Shown: one piece after another, positions 35,407 through 44,482 of the stretch
Position numbering within the stretch: the stretch's first letter is position 1
How the letters are laid out: the number at the start of each line of letters is the position of its first letter
Assembly: GCF_946482605.1 (NCBI RefSeq)
Contig: NZ_CAMLSE010000004.1
Coordinates: 186,001-250,000 of the forward strand
From: an uncultured Dyadobacter sp.
GTDB taxonomy: Bacteria; Bacteroidota; Bacteroidia; Cytophagales; Spirosomataceae
Direction: 5' to 3'
Length of the DNA stretch: 64,000 nt
The notes under the pieces: model-generated
The model's input: only the letters and a program-made list of their open reading frames with translations
The model's database searches: none
Told to the model about the DNA's origin: nothing
Program-made: the position numbers and the translations under genes

Positions 35407-36703
35407 GTTCCAATTGGCCGGTTTCGGCTGTAATGCTTTGTGTTTTTTCAAAATTGATCAATGCGACGATCGCTGCGATACAGGCGATGGCTACGCCTAT
35501 GTACATGAATGCCTGCGAGTAGCTGATCGAACTGGATTTGAAGAGGAAGCCCGCGAGTACCGCACCTACGTTACCGCCTGCGCCCACGATACCGCTTACC
35601 GATCCGATCGCCTTCTGATTAATAAAAGGCACAATCGCATAGGTAGCGCCGTTTGCCATTTTCAGGAACATGGCGAAGCAAAGCATCGTAATAACTGCGC
35701 CCACAATGCTGCCGCTCTGTGCAAACAATGCGATACCGATACCTTCCAGGACCAGCAGCAATGCAAGCAGACGTCCTTTACCAAGCATACCCCATTTGTT
35801 ACCAACCTTATCAGCCACGATACCACCCACGGCGCGGGCGAAAATGTTCATGAATCCGAACGTCCCGGCCAGAATACCCGCCGTTGCGAGTGAAGTATTG
35901 AAGTTATCGAAGAAATACAATGCAGCAACATTGTCGAAAGTGATTTCAATTCCAAAACATGCTCCATAGGCCAGGAATAGTGCCCAGGTACGTGGGTCAC
36001 GCATGGCGATGCCCAATGTGCCTTTGGCTTTTTCAGCTTTCGAATTTGATACAGCCAGGTCTTCGAAGTTGCCGGCTGGGGTGTCTTTGGTGAAGAAATA
36101 ATATACGAATGCGAAGATCAGCAATGCAGCTCCCGGAATCACCATCGCAATTCTCCATGCCGACTCAGGTAGGTAGCCCGCGCCGACGAATGCTGCGAAG
36201 ATCAGCGGCATAACCATGTTGGTGATGCCGCCACCGAGGTTACCCCAGCCACCCGCCACCGCATTGGCCGTTCCGACGATCTTTTTGTCGAACATAACGG
36301 AAGTGTGGTATTGTGTGACAACAAATGACGCGCCGATCACCCCGATAGCGAGGCGGAACAGCAAAAAGCCTTCATAGGAATCGACCAGGCCCACTGTCAT
36401 TACCGGAATCGAGCCGAGGCCGAGCAATGCAGTGTAAGTTTTACGCGGACCCCAGGTGTCGCACAATTTCCCGATCGCGATACGGGCAATCACCGTTGCC
36501 GCCACGGACGCGATAATAATGTTACCGATCTGCGGCTTGGTCAATCCCAGGTCGGTTTTGATAACCGTCATCAGCGGGGCCAGTCCGAACCATCCGAAAA
36601 AACAAAGGAAGAACGCCATCCAGGTCAGATGAAAGGTGCGCATTTGTACGCCCTTGAAACTGAAAATATTAAGTTTTTCAAGCGGCTTATTGGTCGTTTC
36701 CAT
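35390..36703 (-). CDS. narK: Nitrate/nitrite MFS transporter
   Basis: A 437-residue protein with twelve predicted membrane helices. NarK/NasA-family motifs are clear: TWMAFFLCFFGWFGLAPLM, GKLCDTWGPRKTYTALLG (loop 2-3 motif) and the glycine-rich nitrate signature AVAGGWGNLGGGITNM; a second one is VSGIVGAGGNVGAVLAG. It should import nitrate (and exchange nitrite) across the inner membrane. A more internal start at MRTFHLTWM is possible, but the N-terminal METTNKPLEKLNIFSFKG is typical. It lies between the porin-like protein and nasA. Confidence 0.92.
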   Translation of the reverse strand: METTNKPLEKLNIFSFKGVQMRTFHLTWMAFFLCFFGWFGLAPLMTVIKTDLGLTKPQIGNIIIASVAATVIARIAIGKLCDTWGPRKTYTALLGLGSIPVMTVGLVDSYEGFLLFRLAIGVIGASFVVTQYHTSVMFDKKIVGTANAVAGGWGNLGGGITNMVMPLIFAAFVGAGYLPESAWRIAMVIPGAALLIFAFVYYFFTKDTPAGNFEDLAVSNSKAEKAKGTLGIAMRDPRTWALFLAYGACFGIEITFDNVAALYFFDNFNTSLATAGILAGTFGFMNIFARAVGGIVADKVGNKWGMLGKGRLLALLLVLEGIGIALFAQSGSIVGAVITMLCFAMFLKMANGATYAIVPFINQKAIGSVSGIVGAGGNVGAVLAGFLFKSSSISYSQAFMYIGVAIACIAAIVALINFEKTQSITAETGQLEPISVD

Positions 36704-36742
36704 AGTAATAAGAGTTTTGAAATGGTTGGTTATGACAGTAGC

Positions 36743-38095
36743 TTATTTCAAAAATTCAGGTTTGATATTGATCATCAGGTAAGCCCAGTTGGACATTTTC
36801 TGCGGATTCTTCACGCCCTTCACCTGTGCGAGGCTATTTGTCGAAAAGAAGGTACAGTAGCCGCCCTGGAAGCTGATCGTCTTCGTCAGGTTGTAGTTGG
36901 CGATAATGTCCAGCTCTTCGCCGAAGCCGGACGAGAGTTTCTGGTTATCAGCCACACGTACCTGAGCCGCGCTGGCGAAATGGTGCAGGTCGGTGTTGAT
37001 GGAAAGCTTTTCGGAAGCCTTAATGGTCGTGTTAATGTAAAGGTCCGAAAGTCCGCCCTTGCCAAAGCCGTTCGCTGCATAGAAGTAATCCATCTGGCCC
37101 CAAAACTTGTGCGGCGTGCCGTAAAGGGGGTCGAATGTGTGGTTCTTGGCCGATCCGGTAGCTGTACCGGAGGTGTAGTCAAAGCCGGGACCAATGGAAA
37201 ATGCCCGGCTCATCGCATACAACCCCCGGACAGAATACATATATGCGCTCAGTGACGCACCGTCTTTGTCTTTGCCGGTTTGATAAAAAGCATTGGCAGT
37301 CAGCGTCCAGCTTTTGCCGATTTTAGTTTGCAGGTAAGGGCCGATAGTAACCCGGCTTCGCACGCCGTTGGCCAGCTTTTTAACACCTGCGGTATCTAAC
37401 GTATATTTCTGAAAATCATCCTTCACTACGAGGAAAGAGGCATTTCCCTGCTTTAATTTTTTACCTAAATAGAGAAATTGCAGCGATTTATACATCGTCC
37501 CGATCCCGTTCGTACCAGCAGCGTATCCCACAGGCACACCATCGTATAAAGTACCGGTTTTGAGCTCACGGTTTTGGTTATACGCGACACCCAAATGTGC
37601 CGTAAAACCATTGAAACCGTATTTGATCAAAGCCGCGTCGTGGCGTCGTGCCTGTTGCAGCCAGTCGAGATTGCCGAGTACGCGGCTGTCGTCGTAGAGA
37701 AATTCCTGCCGTCCAATCTTCAACGCAAACTCCTTGCCGAGCTTCGTCTGGTTGGTATCGAGCAGACTGATCTCGCCCCAGGCTTCGTGCAGCATCAGGC
37801 CATTCTGAGCCGAATTGGTCAGGCGGTTGTTGGTGGAAGCGTCCTGCCCCCAAACGCGCACATCCTGCACGGCAACGAAAAACTGCGTTCGGTAACCCTT
37901 GTAGCCCGCATTCAGACGGGTACGCTGGGAGGTGAAGAATGCCGGTTTTTCGACTTTTGAAAGCATATTGCCTTGTCCGTCAAGTAATTCAGTCCGGGTT
38001 CGCAATTGTCCCGAAAGGTTAAACTGTGCCGTTGTCCGCGTCGGGGCCAGCAGGCCAGCCGCGATGATACCCAGCAAAAGGAGCGCTTTTTTCAT
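36743..38095 (-). CDS. Alginate-export-family outer-membrane beta-barrel protein
   Basis: A 450-residue protein with a signal peptide (ALLLLGIIAAGLLAPTRTTAQ). The mature part has the AlgE-like pattern: FNLSGQLRTRTELLDG, FTSQRTRLNAGYKGYRTQFFVAVQDVRVWG, LHEAWGEISL and FALKIGRQEFLYDDSRVLG. It ends in a beta strand (YLMINIKPEFLK). Many Bacteroidota nitrate loci carry such a protein, and it may let nitrate or nitrite through the outer membrane; that role is inferred from context only. It is in line with cobA and narK. Confidence 0.85.
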   Translation of the reverse strand: MKKALLLLGIIAAGLLAPTRTTAQFNLSGQLRTRTELLDGQGNMLSKVEKPAFFTSQRTRLNAGYKGYRTQFFVAVQDVRVWGQDASTNNRLTNSAQNGLMLHEAWGEISLLDTNQTKLGKEFALKIGRQEFLYDDSRVLGNLDWLQQARRHDAALIKYGFNGFTAHLGVAYNQNRELKTGTLYDGVPVGYAAGTNGIGTMYKSLQFLYLGKKLKQGNASFLVVKDDFQKYTLDTAGVKKLANGVRSRVTIGPYLQTKIGKSWTLTANAFYQTGKDKDGASLSAYMYSVRGLYAMSRAFSIGPGFDYTSGTATGSAKNHTFDPLYGTPHKFWGQMDYFYAANGFGKGGLSDLYINTTIKASEKLSINTDLHHFASAAQVRVADNQKLSSGFGEELDIIANYNLTKTISFQGGYCTFFSTNSLAQVKGVKNPQKMSNWAYLMINIKPEFLK

Positions 38096-38133
38096 TGTTA
38101 TTCATGTTTAGGTTGGAGTGAAAGCTAAGCAAG

Positions 38134-38892
38134 TCAAAAAGCCATCTGCATGTTTTGCAGGTATTCCAATGCGTAGGCGGGGCTGAGGGCTACTACTTCG
38201 CCCATTACCATGATCGCCGGCGTGCCGATCCCGTTCTCGCGTACGAGGCGGGGCATTTCCCAAACCTGCCCAACCACACTCTTTTCATCCGGCCGGGTGC
38301 CGTTCTGGATCACCGCCATTGGCAAATGGCCGCGTCCGAAGTGTTTGTATAATGCGCAAATTTCTTCCAGTTTATTCAAACCCATTAGCACGATTACCGT
38401 TGCCCGTGACTGTGCCGCCAGCCGGAGGTCGTCCGAAAGCTCGCCGTTCTGCGTCGTGCCGGTGATCACCCAGAAACTTTCGCTCATTCCTCGGCGCGTT
38501 ACGGGGATGGCGAGCGAAGCGGGGACAGCAATACTGCTCGAAATGCCCGGCACCATTTCGCAGGGGACGTCGTGGTCCTGTGCATATTCAATCTCCTCAT
38601 GCCCGCGACCGAATACAAACGGATCGCCGCCTTTGAGCCGCACGACATGGCCGCGTTTCCGTGCCAGGCGTACGATGAGGCCGTTGATCTCGTCCTGCGA
38701 GAAGGAAGGATTCCCTGCTTTCTTGCCCACATACATTTTCAATGCATGAGCGGGGGCGAAGTCCAGGAACGCGGCATTGGCGAGTTCGTCATACAGTACC
38801 ACATCCGCCGTCTGCAATGCGCGCATTCCTTTTAATGTGATTAGTTCGCTATCTCCCGGGCCAGCTCCTACCAGTGTCAGTTTCGCTTCCAT
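38134..38892 (-). CDS. cobA: Uroporphyrinogen-III C-methyltransferase
   Basis: A 252-residue SAM-dependent methyltransferase making precorrin-2, the sirohaem precursor needed by NirB. Motifs: LTLVGAGPGDSELITLKGMRAL (SAM-binding P-x-GxGxGD-like site), VVLYDELAN, RLKGGDPFVFGRGHEE, VPGISSSIAVPASLAIPVTRRG and VITGTT. It is about the length of stand-alone CobA/SumT. It heads the minus-strand nitrate unit and is divergent from nirB, which fits co-regulation. No CysG-like dehydrogenase/ferrochelatase is in the window. Confidence 0.95.
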   Translation of the reverse strand: MEAKLTLVGAGPGDSELITLKGMRALQTADVVLYDELANAAFLDFAPAHALKMYVGKKAGNPSFSQDEINGLIVRLARKRGHVVRLKGGDPFVFGRGHEEIEYAQDHDVPCEMVPGISSSIAVPASLAIPVTRRGMSESFWVITGTTQNGELSDDLRLAAQSRATVIVLMGLNKLEEICALYKHFGRGHLPMAVIQNGTRPDEKSVVGQVWEMPRLVRENGIGTPAIMVMGEVVALSPAYALEYLQNMQMAF

Positions 38893-39046
38893 CTCTTATA
38901 TATAATAGGGTGAATATTAGAAATGTACTATATGTAGTATTTTGTAACTACGCCATTTATTGATTCAAATTTACTAGTCAAATTTTATAAAACAATCATT
39001 TTACCAAAATTTATGTTTGTTTTTAAGCATATTTACGAATATAAAG

Positions 39047-39098
39047 TTAGGAAATACAGAAAACACGATTTACTTTTGACTTATCGAAAAAGTGATAA
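39047..39098 (+). promoter_or_regulatory. Candidate nirB promoter with a palindrome near the start site
   Basis: TACTTTTG at 39071-39078 matches the Bacteroidota -7 consensus TAnnTTTG. A weak -33 (GTTAG near 39046-39050) lies about 20 bases upstream. TTATC-N8-GATAA at 39081-39098 overlaps the expected transcription start and could bind a regulator. Confidence 0.5.
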
Positions 39099-39167
39099 CA
39101 CACACATAATATTAAAATAGTGCAACAAAATAATTATGTTTTCACAAATCAATAGTTATTAATTACT

Positions 39168-41684
39168 ATGAAAGCTGTTTCAAACACCCGGATCGTCGTA
39201 GTAGGCAATGGTATGGTGGGCTACAAATTCTGTGAAAAGCTCCTCTCGAGAAAGAAAGATGGACAGGAATTTAGCATTACCGTATTTGGAGAAGAGCCTC
39301 GTGCGGCCTATGACAGAGTACATTTGAGTGAGTTTTTCGCAGGCAAATCGGCCGACGACCTTTCAATGGCCGGTGTCGATTGGTATGCGGAGAATGGGAT
39401 ACGGCTGTTTTTGTCCGATCCTGTGGTAGATATCGACAGAGCAGAAAAGCTGGTGCGTTCGCATCACGGACATATAGTATATTATGACTACCTTATCATG
39501 GCAACCGGCTCCGGAGCGTTCGTTCCGTCGATCCCGGGCGTCGAAAAGGATGGGGTATTTGTGTACCGCACGATCGAGGATCTGGAACTGATCCAGTCGT
39601 ATGCCAAAAAGGCGAGAAAAGGTGCCGTGATCGGTGGCGGTTTGCTGGGTCTTGAAGCGGCAAAGGCGCTGCTGGACTTAGGTTTGGAAGAAGCACACGT
39701 AGTTGAATTTGCTCCACGGCTTATGCCAAGGCAGATCGACGAAGCCGGTTCGCGCATGTTGCAAAGCCAGCTCGAATCGCTCGGTTTGCACATACACCTA
39801 TCGAAAAGCACACAGGAAATCAAAGGCGACGACCGCATTGAAGGAATGCAGTTCGCAGATAATACCTTCCTCGACGTAGATATGCTTGTGATTTCGGCGG
39901 GTATCCGTCCACGCGACGAGGTGGCCAAAATCGCAGGCCTCGAAACGCACCCGCGCGGTGGTATCGTGGTCAACAATCAGTTGCAGACCTCCGATCCTTT
40001 CATTTTTGCGATCGGCGAATGTGCATTGGCCCACCATATGATCTACGGCCTTATCGCGCCCGGCTATGAAATGGCCGACGTGGTGGCAACCATGCTGACG
40101 GGCGGCGAAAAGGAGTTTCTTCCTTTCGACATGTCGACCAAGCTGAAACTGATCGGAACCGACGTGGCAAGTTTCGGCGATCCGTTCGTCGAGGAGCCGG
40201 CTTGCAGGACCATCCGTTACGAAAATAAGGCCAAAGGCATTTACAAACGCATTAATGTAAGCTCCGACGGTAAAACGTTGCTGGGCGGGATCCTGGTAGG
40301 GGAGGCCGAACAGTATAATATGCTCCTCCAAACCTGTAAAAGTAAAACCATCCTGCCGCCCGACTCCGAGGATCTTATCCTGGGCTCACGAGGGGGCGAG
40401 GAAGCGGGCGCGGGGGTGATGAGCCTGCCCGACGACGCGCTTATATGCTCATGTGAGGCCGTTACGAAAGGCATGATCTGTCATGAAGTAGGTGAAAATG
40501 GCCATCAAACCGTAGATGCATTGAAAAAATGCTGCAAAGCCGGTACAGGCTGCGGTGGCTGTATCCCGATGGTGAAGGACCTCATCGCAGGTGTTTTGAA
40601 GGAAAAAGGCGTTTACGTCCGCAATGTGGTCTGTGAGCATTTCGATTACTCACGCCAGGAATTGCTGGATTTAGTGAAGATGAATGGATTGAAGACGTAC
40701 AGTGCCGTGCTCGATCATCATGGCAAAGGAGATGGCTGCGAAGTTTGCAAGCCGCTCGTTGCTTCGGTCCTGGCCAGTCTTTGGAATGAAAATATCCTCG
40801 AAAAAGACCGCGCCGTGGTGCAGGATTCGAATGACCGCTACCTGGCCAATATTCAGAAAGGTGGAACTTACTCGGTAGTGCCACGGATTCCTGGCGGAGA
40901 AATTACGCCCGAGAAACTGATCGTGATCGGTCAGGTTGCTCAGAAATATGGATTGTATACCAAAATCACCGGCGGTCAGCGCATCGACCTTTTTGGCGCG
41001 CACCTGGGCGACCTGCCGGATATCTGGGAAGAACTCATCGACGCGGGCTTTGAAAGCGGCCACGCTTACGGCAAATCGTTGAGAACCGTGAAAAGCTGCG
41101 TGGGTTCTACCTGGTGCCGGTTCGGGGTGCAGGACTCGGTGACCTTCGCCATTGAAGTCGAAGACCGCTACAAAGGATTGCGGTCGCCGCATAAGCTGAA
41201 ATCGGCGGTATCGGGCTGCGTACGGGAATGTGCGGAAGCGCAAAGCAAAGACTTTGGCATTATCGCTACGGAAAAAGGCTGGAACCTGTTTGTGTGCGGC
41301 AATGGCGGCTCAAAACCCCAGCATGCCCAGTTGCTCGCCACCGATGTCGACAAGGAAACCTGTCTCCGCCTGATCGACCGGTTCCTGATGTTTTATATCA
41401 AAACGGCTGATCCTCTGACACGCACCGCTACCTGGCTGAACAAAATGGAAGGTGGTATGAACTACCTGAAAGCCGTGGTTGTGGACGACGTGCTCGGTAT
41501 CGCCGAAGAACTCGAACGCGATATGCAAAACCTGATCGACGTCTACAAATGCGAGTGGCGCGAAGTGGTGGAAAGTCCGGAGCTGCGCAAACGTTTCACG
41601 CATTTCGTGAATACACCCATGAAGGACCCGAGCATCACATTCGCAGGCATGCGCGAGCAGAAGCGCGCGACGGAGTGGGCGTAG
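39168..41684 (+). CDS. nirB: Assimilatory nitrite reductase [NAD(P)H], large subunit
   Basis: An 838-residue NirB. Residues ~1-300 are the FAD/NAD(P)H domain (VVVGNGMVGYKFCEKL, AVIGGGLLGLEAAKALLDLG). A BFD-type [2Fe-2S] domain follows near residue 425 (CSCEAVTKGMICHEV ... CCKAGTGCGGC) and a second one near 485-540 (CEVCKPL). The C-terminal part is the sirohaem reductase: CVGSTWCRFG and SGCVRECAEAQ give the C-x5-C and C-x3-C cluster ligands. It reduces nitrite to ammonium in the cytoplasm with NirD. It opens the plus-strand unit nirB-nirD-sensor-regulator. Confidence 0.96.
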   Translation: MKAVSNTRIVVVGNGMVGYKFCEKLLSRKKDGQEFSITVFGEEPRAAYDRVHLSEFFAGKSADDLSMAGVDWYAENGIRLFLSDPVVDIDRAEKLVRSHHGHIVYYDYLIMATGSGAFVPSIPGVEKDGVFVYRTIEDLELIQSYAKKARKGAVIGGGLLGLEAAKALLDLGLEEAHVVEFAPRLMPRQIDEAGSRMLQSQLESLGLHIHLSKSTQEIKGDDRIEGMQFADNTFLDVDMLVISAGIRPRDEVAKIAGLETHPRGGIVVNNQLQTSDPFIFAIGECALAHHMIYGLIAPGYEMADVVATMLTGGEKEFLPFDMSTKLKLIGTDVASFGDPFVEEPACRTIRYENKAKGIYKRINVSSDGKTLLGGILVGEAEQYNMLLQTCKSKTILPPDSEDLILGSRGGEEAGAGVMSLPDDALICSCEAVTKGMICHEVGENGHQTVDALKKCCKAGTGCGGCIPMVKDLIAGVLKEKGVYVRNVVCEHFDYSRQELLDLVKMNGLKTYSAVLDHHGKGDGCEVCKPLVASVLASLWNENILEKDRAVVQDSNDRYLANIQKGGTYSVVPRIPGGEITPEKLIVIGQVAQKYGLYTKITGGQRIDLFGAHLGDLPDIWEELIDAGFESGHAYGKSLRTVKSCVGSTWCRFGVQDSVTFAIEVEDRYKGLRSPHKLKSAVSGCVRECAEAQSKDFGIIATEKGWNLFVCGNGGSKPQHAQLLATDVDKETCLRLIDRFLMFYIKTADPLTRTATWLNKMEGGMNYLKAVVVDDVLGIAEELERDMQNLIDVYKCEWREVVESPELRKRFTHFVNTPMKDPSITFAGMREQKRATEWA

Positions 41685-41724
41685 CTCTCTCTCTTTCTCT
41701 CTCTCTCCGCCTCTCCCCTCTCCC
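41684..41724 (+). repeat. CT-rich low-complexity tract after nirB
   Basis: A run of CT dinucleotides with few interruptions begins at the nirB stop and leads into a 20-bp perfect palindrome, CCCCGGGTTTAAACCCGGGG, at 41722-41741. Confidence 0.75.
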
Positions 41725-41830
41725 CGGGTTTAAACCCGGGGTTGGGCCCGGGGCTGGACCCGGCGACGGTCCCATATATAGTATAGACTAGCAATCATCT
41801 ATCACAACCCTGGGCTTCAGCCTGGGGGTT
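41722..41830. repeat. REP-like palindromes between nirB and nirD
   Basis: Two elements of one type are present: the perfect palindrome at 41722-41741 and AACCCTGGGC-TTCA-GCCTGGGGGTT at 41806-41830. A third, related half element (GGGCTGAAACCCCGGGTTCC) follows nirD at 42252-42271. The common core is CCNGGGYTNNARCCNGGG. Confidence 0.6.
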
Positions 41831-41854
41831 CCCAACGATCAACCTTACAGCAAA

Positions 41855-42208
41855 ATGGAAACGATCACCGACACAATCAATGCAGTAACCTGGCACATGG
41901 CGTGCTACGTCGACGACATCCCCGAAGATGGCGGAGGCTGCGCGTTCATCAGCGGTAAACAAATTGCCATTTTTAACTTTTCAAGAAGGGGCGAATGGTA
42001 TGCCACCGATAACCAATGTCCGCACCGCCAGCAGATGGCCATTTCACGCGGAATGATCGGCAGTCAGGAAGATGAACCGAAAGTTGCTTGTCCTTTTCAC
42101 AAAAAAACCTTTTCATTGCAAACCGGACAGTGTTTGAATGGTGATGAATACCAAATCAGCACATTTCCGGTGATGGTAAAAGAAAACCGGGTGTACATAG
42201 GATTGTGA
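41855..42208 (+). CDS. nirD: Nitrite reductase small subunit, Rieske-type
   Basis: A 117-residue NirD with the Rieske fold. The [2Fe-2S] ligands are in CPHRQQ (first C-x-H pair) and CPFHKKTFSLQTGQC (second C-x2-H pair). Residues are close to the family length. It is the partner of NirB and lies 170 bases downstream of it, after REP-like elements. A hairpin terminator follows, so the sensor kinase gene may have its own promoter. Confidence 0.93.
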   Translation: METITDTINAVTWHMACYVDDIPEDGGGCAFISGKQIAIFNFSRRGEWYATDNQCPHRQQMAISRGMIGSQEDEPKVACPFHKKTFSLQTGQCLNGDEYQISTFPVMVKENRVYIGL

Positions 42209-42216
42209 GCCCGGTT

Positions 42217-42247
42217 GCCGGTGAAAACACCGGCTAATCAGTTTTTT
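42217..42247 (+). terminator. Rho-independent terminator after nirD
   Basis: GCCGGTG-AAAA-CACCGGC (7-bp stem) is followed within ten bases by a run of six T. Confidence 0.8.
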
Positions 42248-42278
42248 ACGCGGGCTGAAACCCCGGGTTCCGGAGAAT

Positions 42279-43709
42279 ATGGAGAGACTTGACAAACGCG
42301 TCGCAGGTAGTCTGACACGATTTTATGTGGTGGCGCTTTTTGTTGTAGCTATGCTGACAGTCAGTGGATTGTTCCTCATCAGGAGGACGATCAGCAGTCT
42401 CAATCACGACAGTCGCGTGGTCAATGTAGCGGGCCGGCAGCGGATGCTGAGCCAGCGGCTTACCAAACTGGCGTTGTTGAAAGTGAATGGGATCGAACAC
42501 AAGGACTCGGCCAGTTTCGGGACGCTGCTGGAACTCTGGAAAAGCAGTCACGACTACCTCGCAAACAGGAAACTTCCGGTTGAAAGTGGGTTTGTGACCT
42601 GGAAAAGTCAGCCGCTGGATACGATGTTCCATGATCTGGGACCTGTTTTCGATCGTATATACAGTAATTTTCAGGTGATCGGGCGTGACTCGTCCACCTC
42701 GGCCGACCAGCGTATCGCATTGGGCCAGGTACTCGACAACGAACCGCGCTTCCTGGCGAGAATGGACCGCATTGTTTTCCAATTTGATAAGGAGAGTTTT
42801 GAGCGGCTGGAAAACCTGGAACGCATTGAATGGATCCTCGATCTGATGACGATCCTGGTGCTGATCGCCGAAGGATTGCTGATTTTCCGACCGGTCGTGA
42901 ACACAACCCGACGGGTCGTACATATGTTAACGGAGTCGGAAGACGCGTTGCAGCTTTCCAACCAAAAATTGAAGGAAGCGAACATCCAATTGCTCGAAAC
43001 CCAAAAAGAACTGTTGCGGCTGGAAGAGGAAAAGTATGAACTTCAGCTCGCTGAGGATCGTGTGCGGGCAGGTGCCCTCATCGAAGGGCAGGAGGAGGAG
43101 CGGAAGCGATTTGCCCTCGAACTGCATGACGGGATCGGGCAAATGCTGACCGGCCTCAAACTGCATGCTGAGAAGCTGAGATCCGTACAATTCCTCGATG
43201 AAAAGCACCAGAAAAGATTCGACCAGCTGGTTGCCCTCATTCAGGACATCATCCAGACCACCCGCCAGATCTCCTTCAACCTGATGCCGTCGGTACTCAG
43301 TGATTTTGGCCTGGTATCGGCATTGAAGCTGCTCTGCAAGCAAACTGCGGACGTTTCGGGGATACGAATCGATTTCGAAGGAGACGATACAGACCGTATC
43401 CCGCTGGGCCGTTCAACCGAAATAGGGCTCTACCGCATAGCGCAGGAAGCATTAAACAATGCAGTTAAGCATGCGAATGCGGATCGGATCAAGATTAAAT
43501 TGGAACAAAATAAGAATCGCATCTTTTTGGAAATAGCCGATGACGGAAAAGGTTTTTTAATTAGTAATTTGAAGTCAGAAGGCGGTCAGTTCCTGACGCG
43601 GAATGGGATGGAAAATATCCGTACGCGCACCAGTCTGCTCCACGGAGAAATGGAAATCATCTCGAAAGTGGACAGTGGTACCAGGTTGATCGTCCAGGTA
43701 GATTTGTAG
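42279..43709 (+). CDS. NarX-like sensor histidine kinase
   Basis: A 476-residue membrane kinase. The first helix (FYVVALFVVAMLTVSGLFLI, ~15-34) is followed by a periplasmic PilJ/NarX-type helical domain with VVNVAGRQRMLSQRLTKLALL, close to the nitrate-binding P-box of NarX/NarQ. The second helix is WILDLMTILVLIAEGLLIF (~185-203). A coiled coil leads to the HisKA_3 site FALELHDGIGQMLTGLKLH (His283), then an HATPase domain with NAVKHAN, DDGKGF and NGMENIRTR. It probably senses nitrate or nitrite and acts through the regulator at 43740-44402. The signal is inferred from domain and location. Confidence 0.9.
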   Translation: MERLDKRVAGSLTRFYVVALFVVAMLTVSGLFLIRRTISSLNHDSRVVNVAGRQRMLSQRLTKLALLKVNGIEHKDSASFGTLLELWKSSHDYLANRKLPVESGFVTWKSQPLDTMFHDLGPVFDRIYSNFQVIGRDSSTSADQRIALGQVLDNEPRFLARMDRIVFQFDKESFERLENLERIEWILDLMTILVLIAEGLLIFRPVVNTTRRVVHMLTESEDALQLSNQKLKEANIQLLETQKELLRLEEEKYELQLAEDRVRAGALIEGQEEERKRFALELHDGIGQMLTGLKLHAEKLRSVQFLDEKHQKRFDQLVALIQDIIQTTRQISFNLMPSVLSDFGLVSALKLLCKQTADVSGIRIDFEGDDTDRIPLGRSTEIGLYRIAQEALNNAVKHANADRIKIKLEQNKNRIFLEIADDGKGFLISNLKSEGGQFLTRNGMENIRTRTSLLHGEMEIISKVDSGTRLIVQVDL

Positions 43710-43739
43710 GTTTTTGTTACTGATTATTCGATCTGTCAT

Positions 43740-44402
43740 ATGGCCATTAGGATCTTGGTAGTGGATGACCATTCGGTGGTGCGGCAGGGGATTATTACGC
43801 TCCTGGAAGACGAGGATGACCTGGTGATTGCAGGTGAAGCTTCCGATGGGGATGAGGTGTGGGAAATGATTGAAGAAGCAAAACCGGATGTCGTCCTGCT
43901 GGACCTGACCATGCCCAGAATGCCGGGGCTTGAAGTGATCAGGCAGATCGTGCCGGTCTTTCCTTCTGTTAAAATACTGGTATTCAGTATGCATAATAAC
44001 GCCGACTATATACTTTCTTCGGCATTGAATGGTGCCTCCGGCTATCTGGAAAAGGACACCAGTCGTGATGAAATGCTGAGAGCCATCAGGGCCATTGCAA
44101 AAGGCGAGCTTTATTTTCCTCCCTATGCTTCTTCGGTTGTCATAAAAAACCTGCTCAAACAACTGGCACGGGTTTCCGACAGCAAGCCTGTTGAGGAGGA
44201 CGTCAGGGAGAAATCCATCTGGAAAATCATAACCCCGCGTGAGCAACAAATCCTCAAATGCCTTGCGGAAGGCATGAGCAGCAAGGACATCGCCGAAAAA
44301 TTCGACATTAGCTCCAACACCGTTGCCAACCAGCGTGCCAGCATTATGAAAAAGGCCAACGTCAAAAACACGGCCGAGCTGATCAGCCTTGCGATGAAGT
44401 AG
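43740..44402 (+). CDS. NarL/FixJ-family response regulator
   Basis: A 220-residue regulator. The receiver domain has the acidic pair Asp9/Asp10, phospho-acceptor Asp55 in VVLLDLTMPRMPG and FSMHNN at the switch position. The C-terminal LuxR-type helix-turn-helix is ITPREQQILKCLAEGMSSKDIAEKFDISSNTVANQRASIMKK. It starts 30 bases after the sensor kinase and likely controls the nas/nir genes. It is a standard length for this family. Confidence 0.94.
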   Translation: MAIRILVVDDHSVVRQGIITLLEDEDDLVIAGEASDGDEVWEMIEEAKPDVVLLDLTMPRMPGLEVIRQIVPVFPSVKILVFSMHNNADYILSSALNGASGYLEKDTSRDEMLRAIRAIAKGELYFPPYASSVVIKNLLKQLARVSDSKPVEEDVREKSIWKIITPREQQILKCLAEGMSSKDIAEKFDISSNTVANQRASIMKKANVKNTAELISLAMK

Positions 44403-44430
44403 CGATGGCCTGATTTTTTTGACAACCATC

Positions 44431-44469
44431 GAAGTTTTTCGAGGCCCGCCTGCTGCGGGTCCAAACTTC
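44431..44469 (+). terminator. Hairpin after the response regulator
   Basis: GAAGTTT pairs with AAACTTC, with an inner CCCGC/GCGGG stem. No long T-run follows; probable terminator. Confidence 0.45.
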
Positions 44470-44482
44470 AATCGGAGACGCG

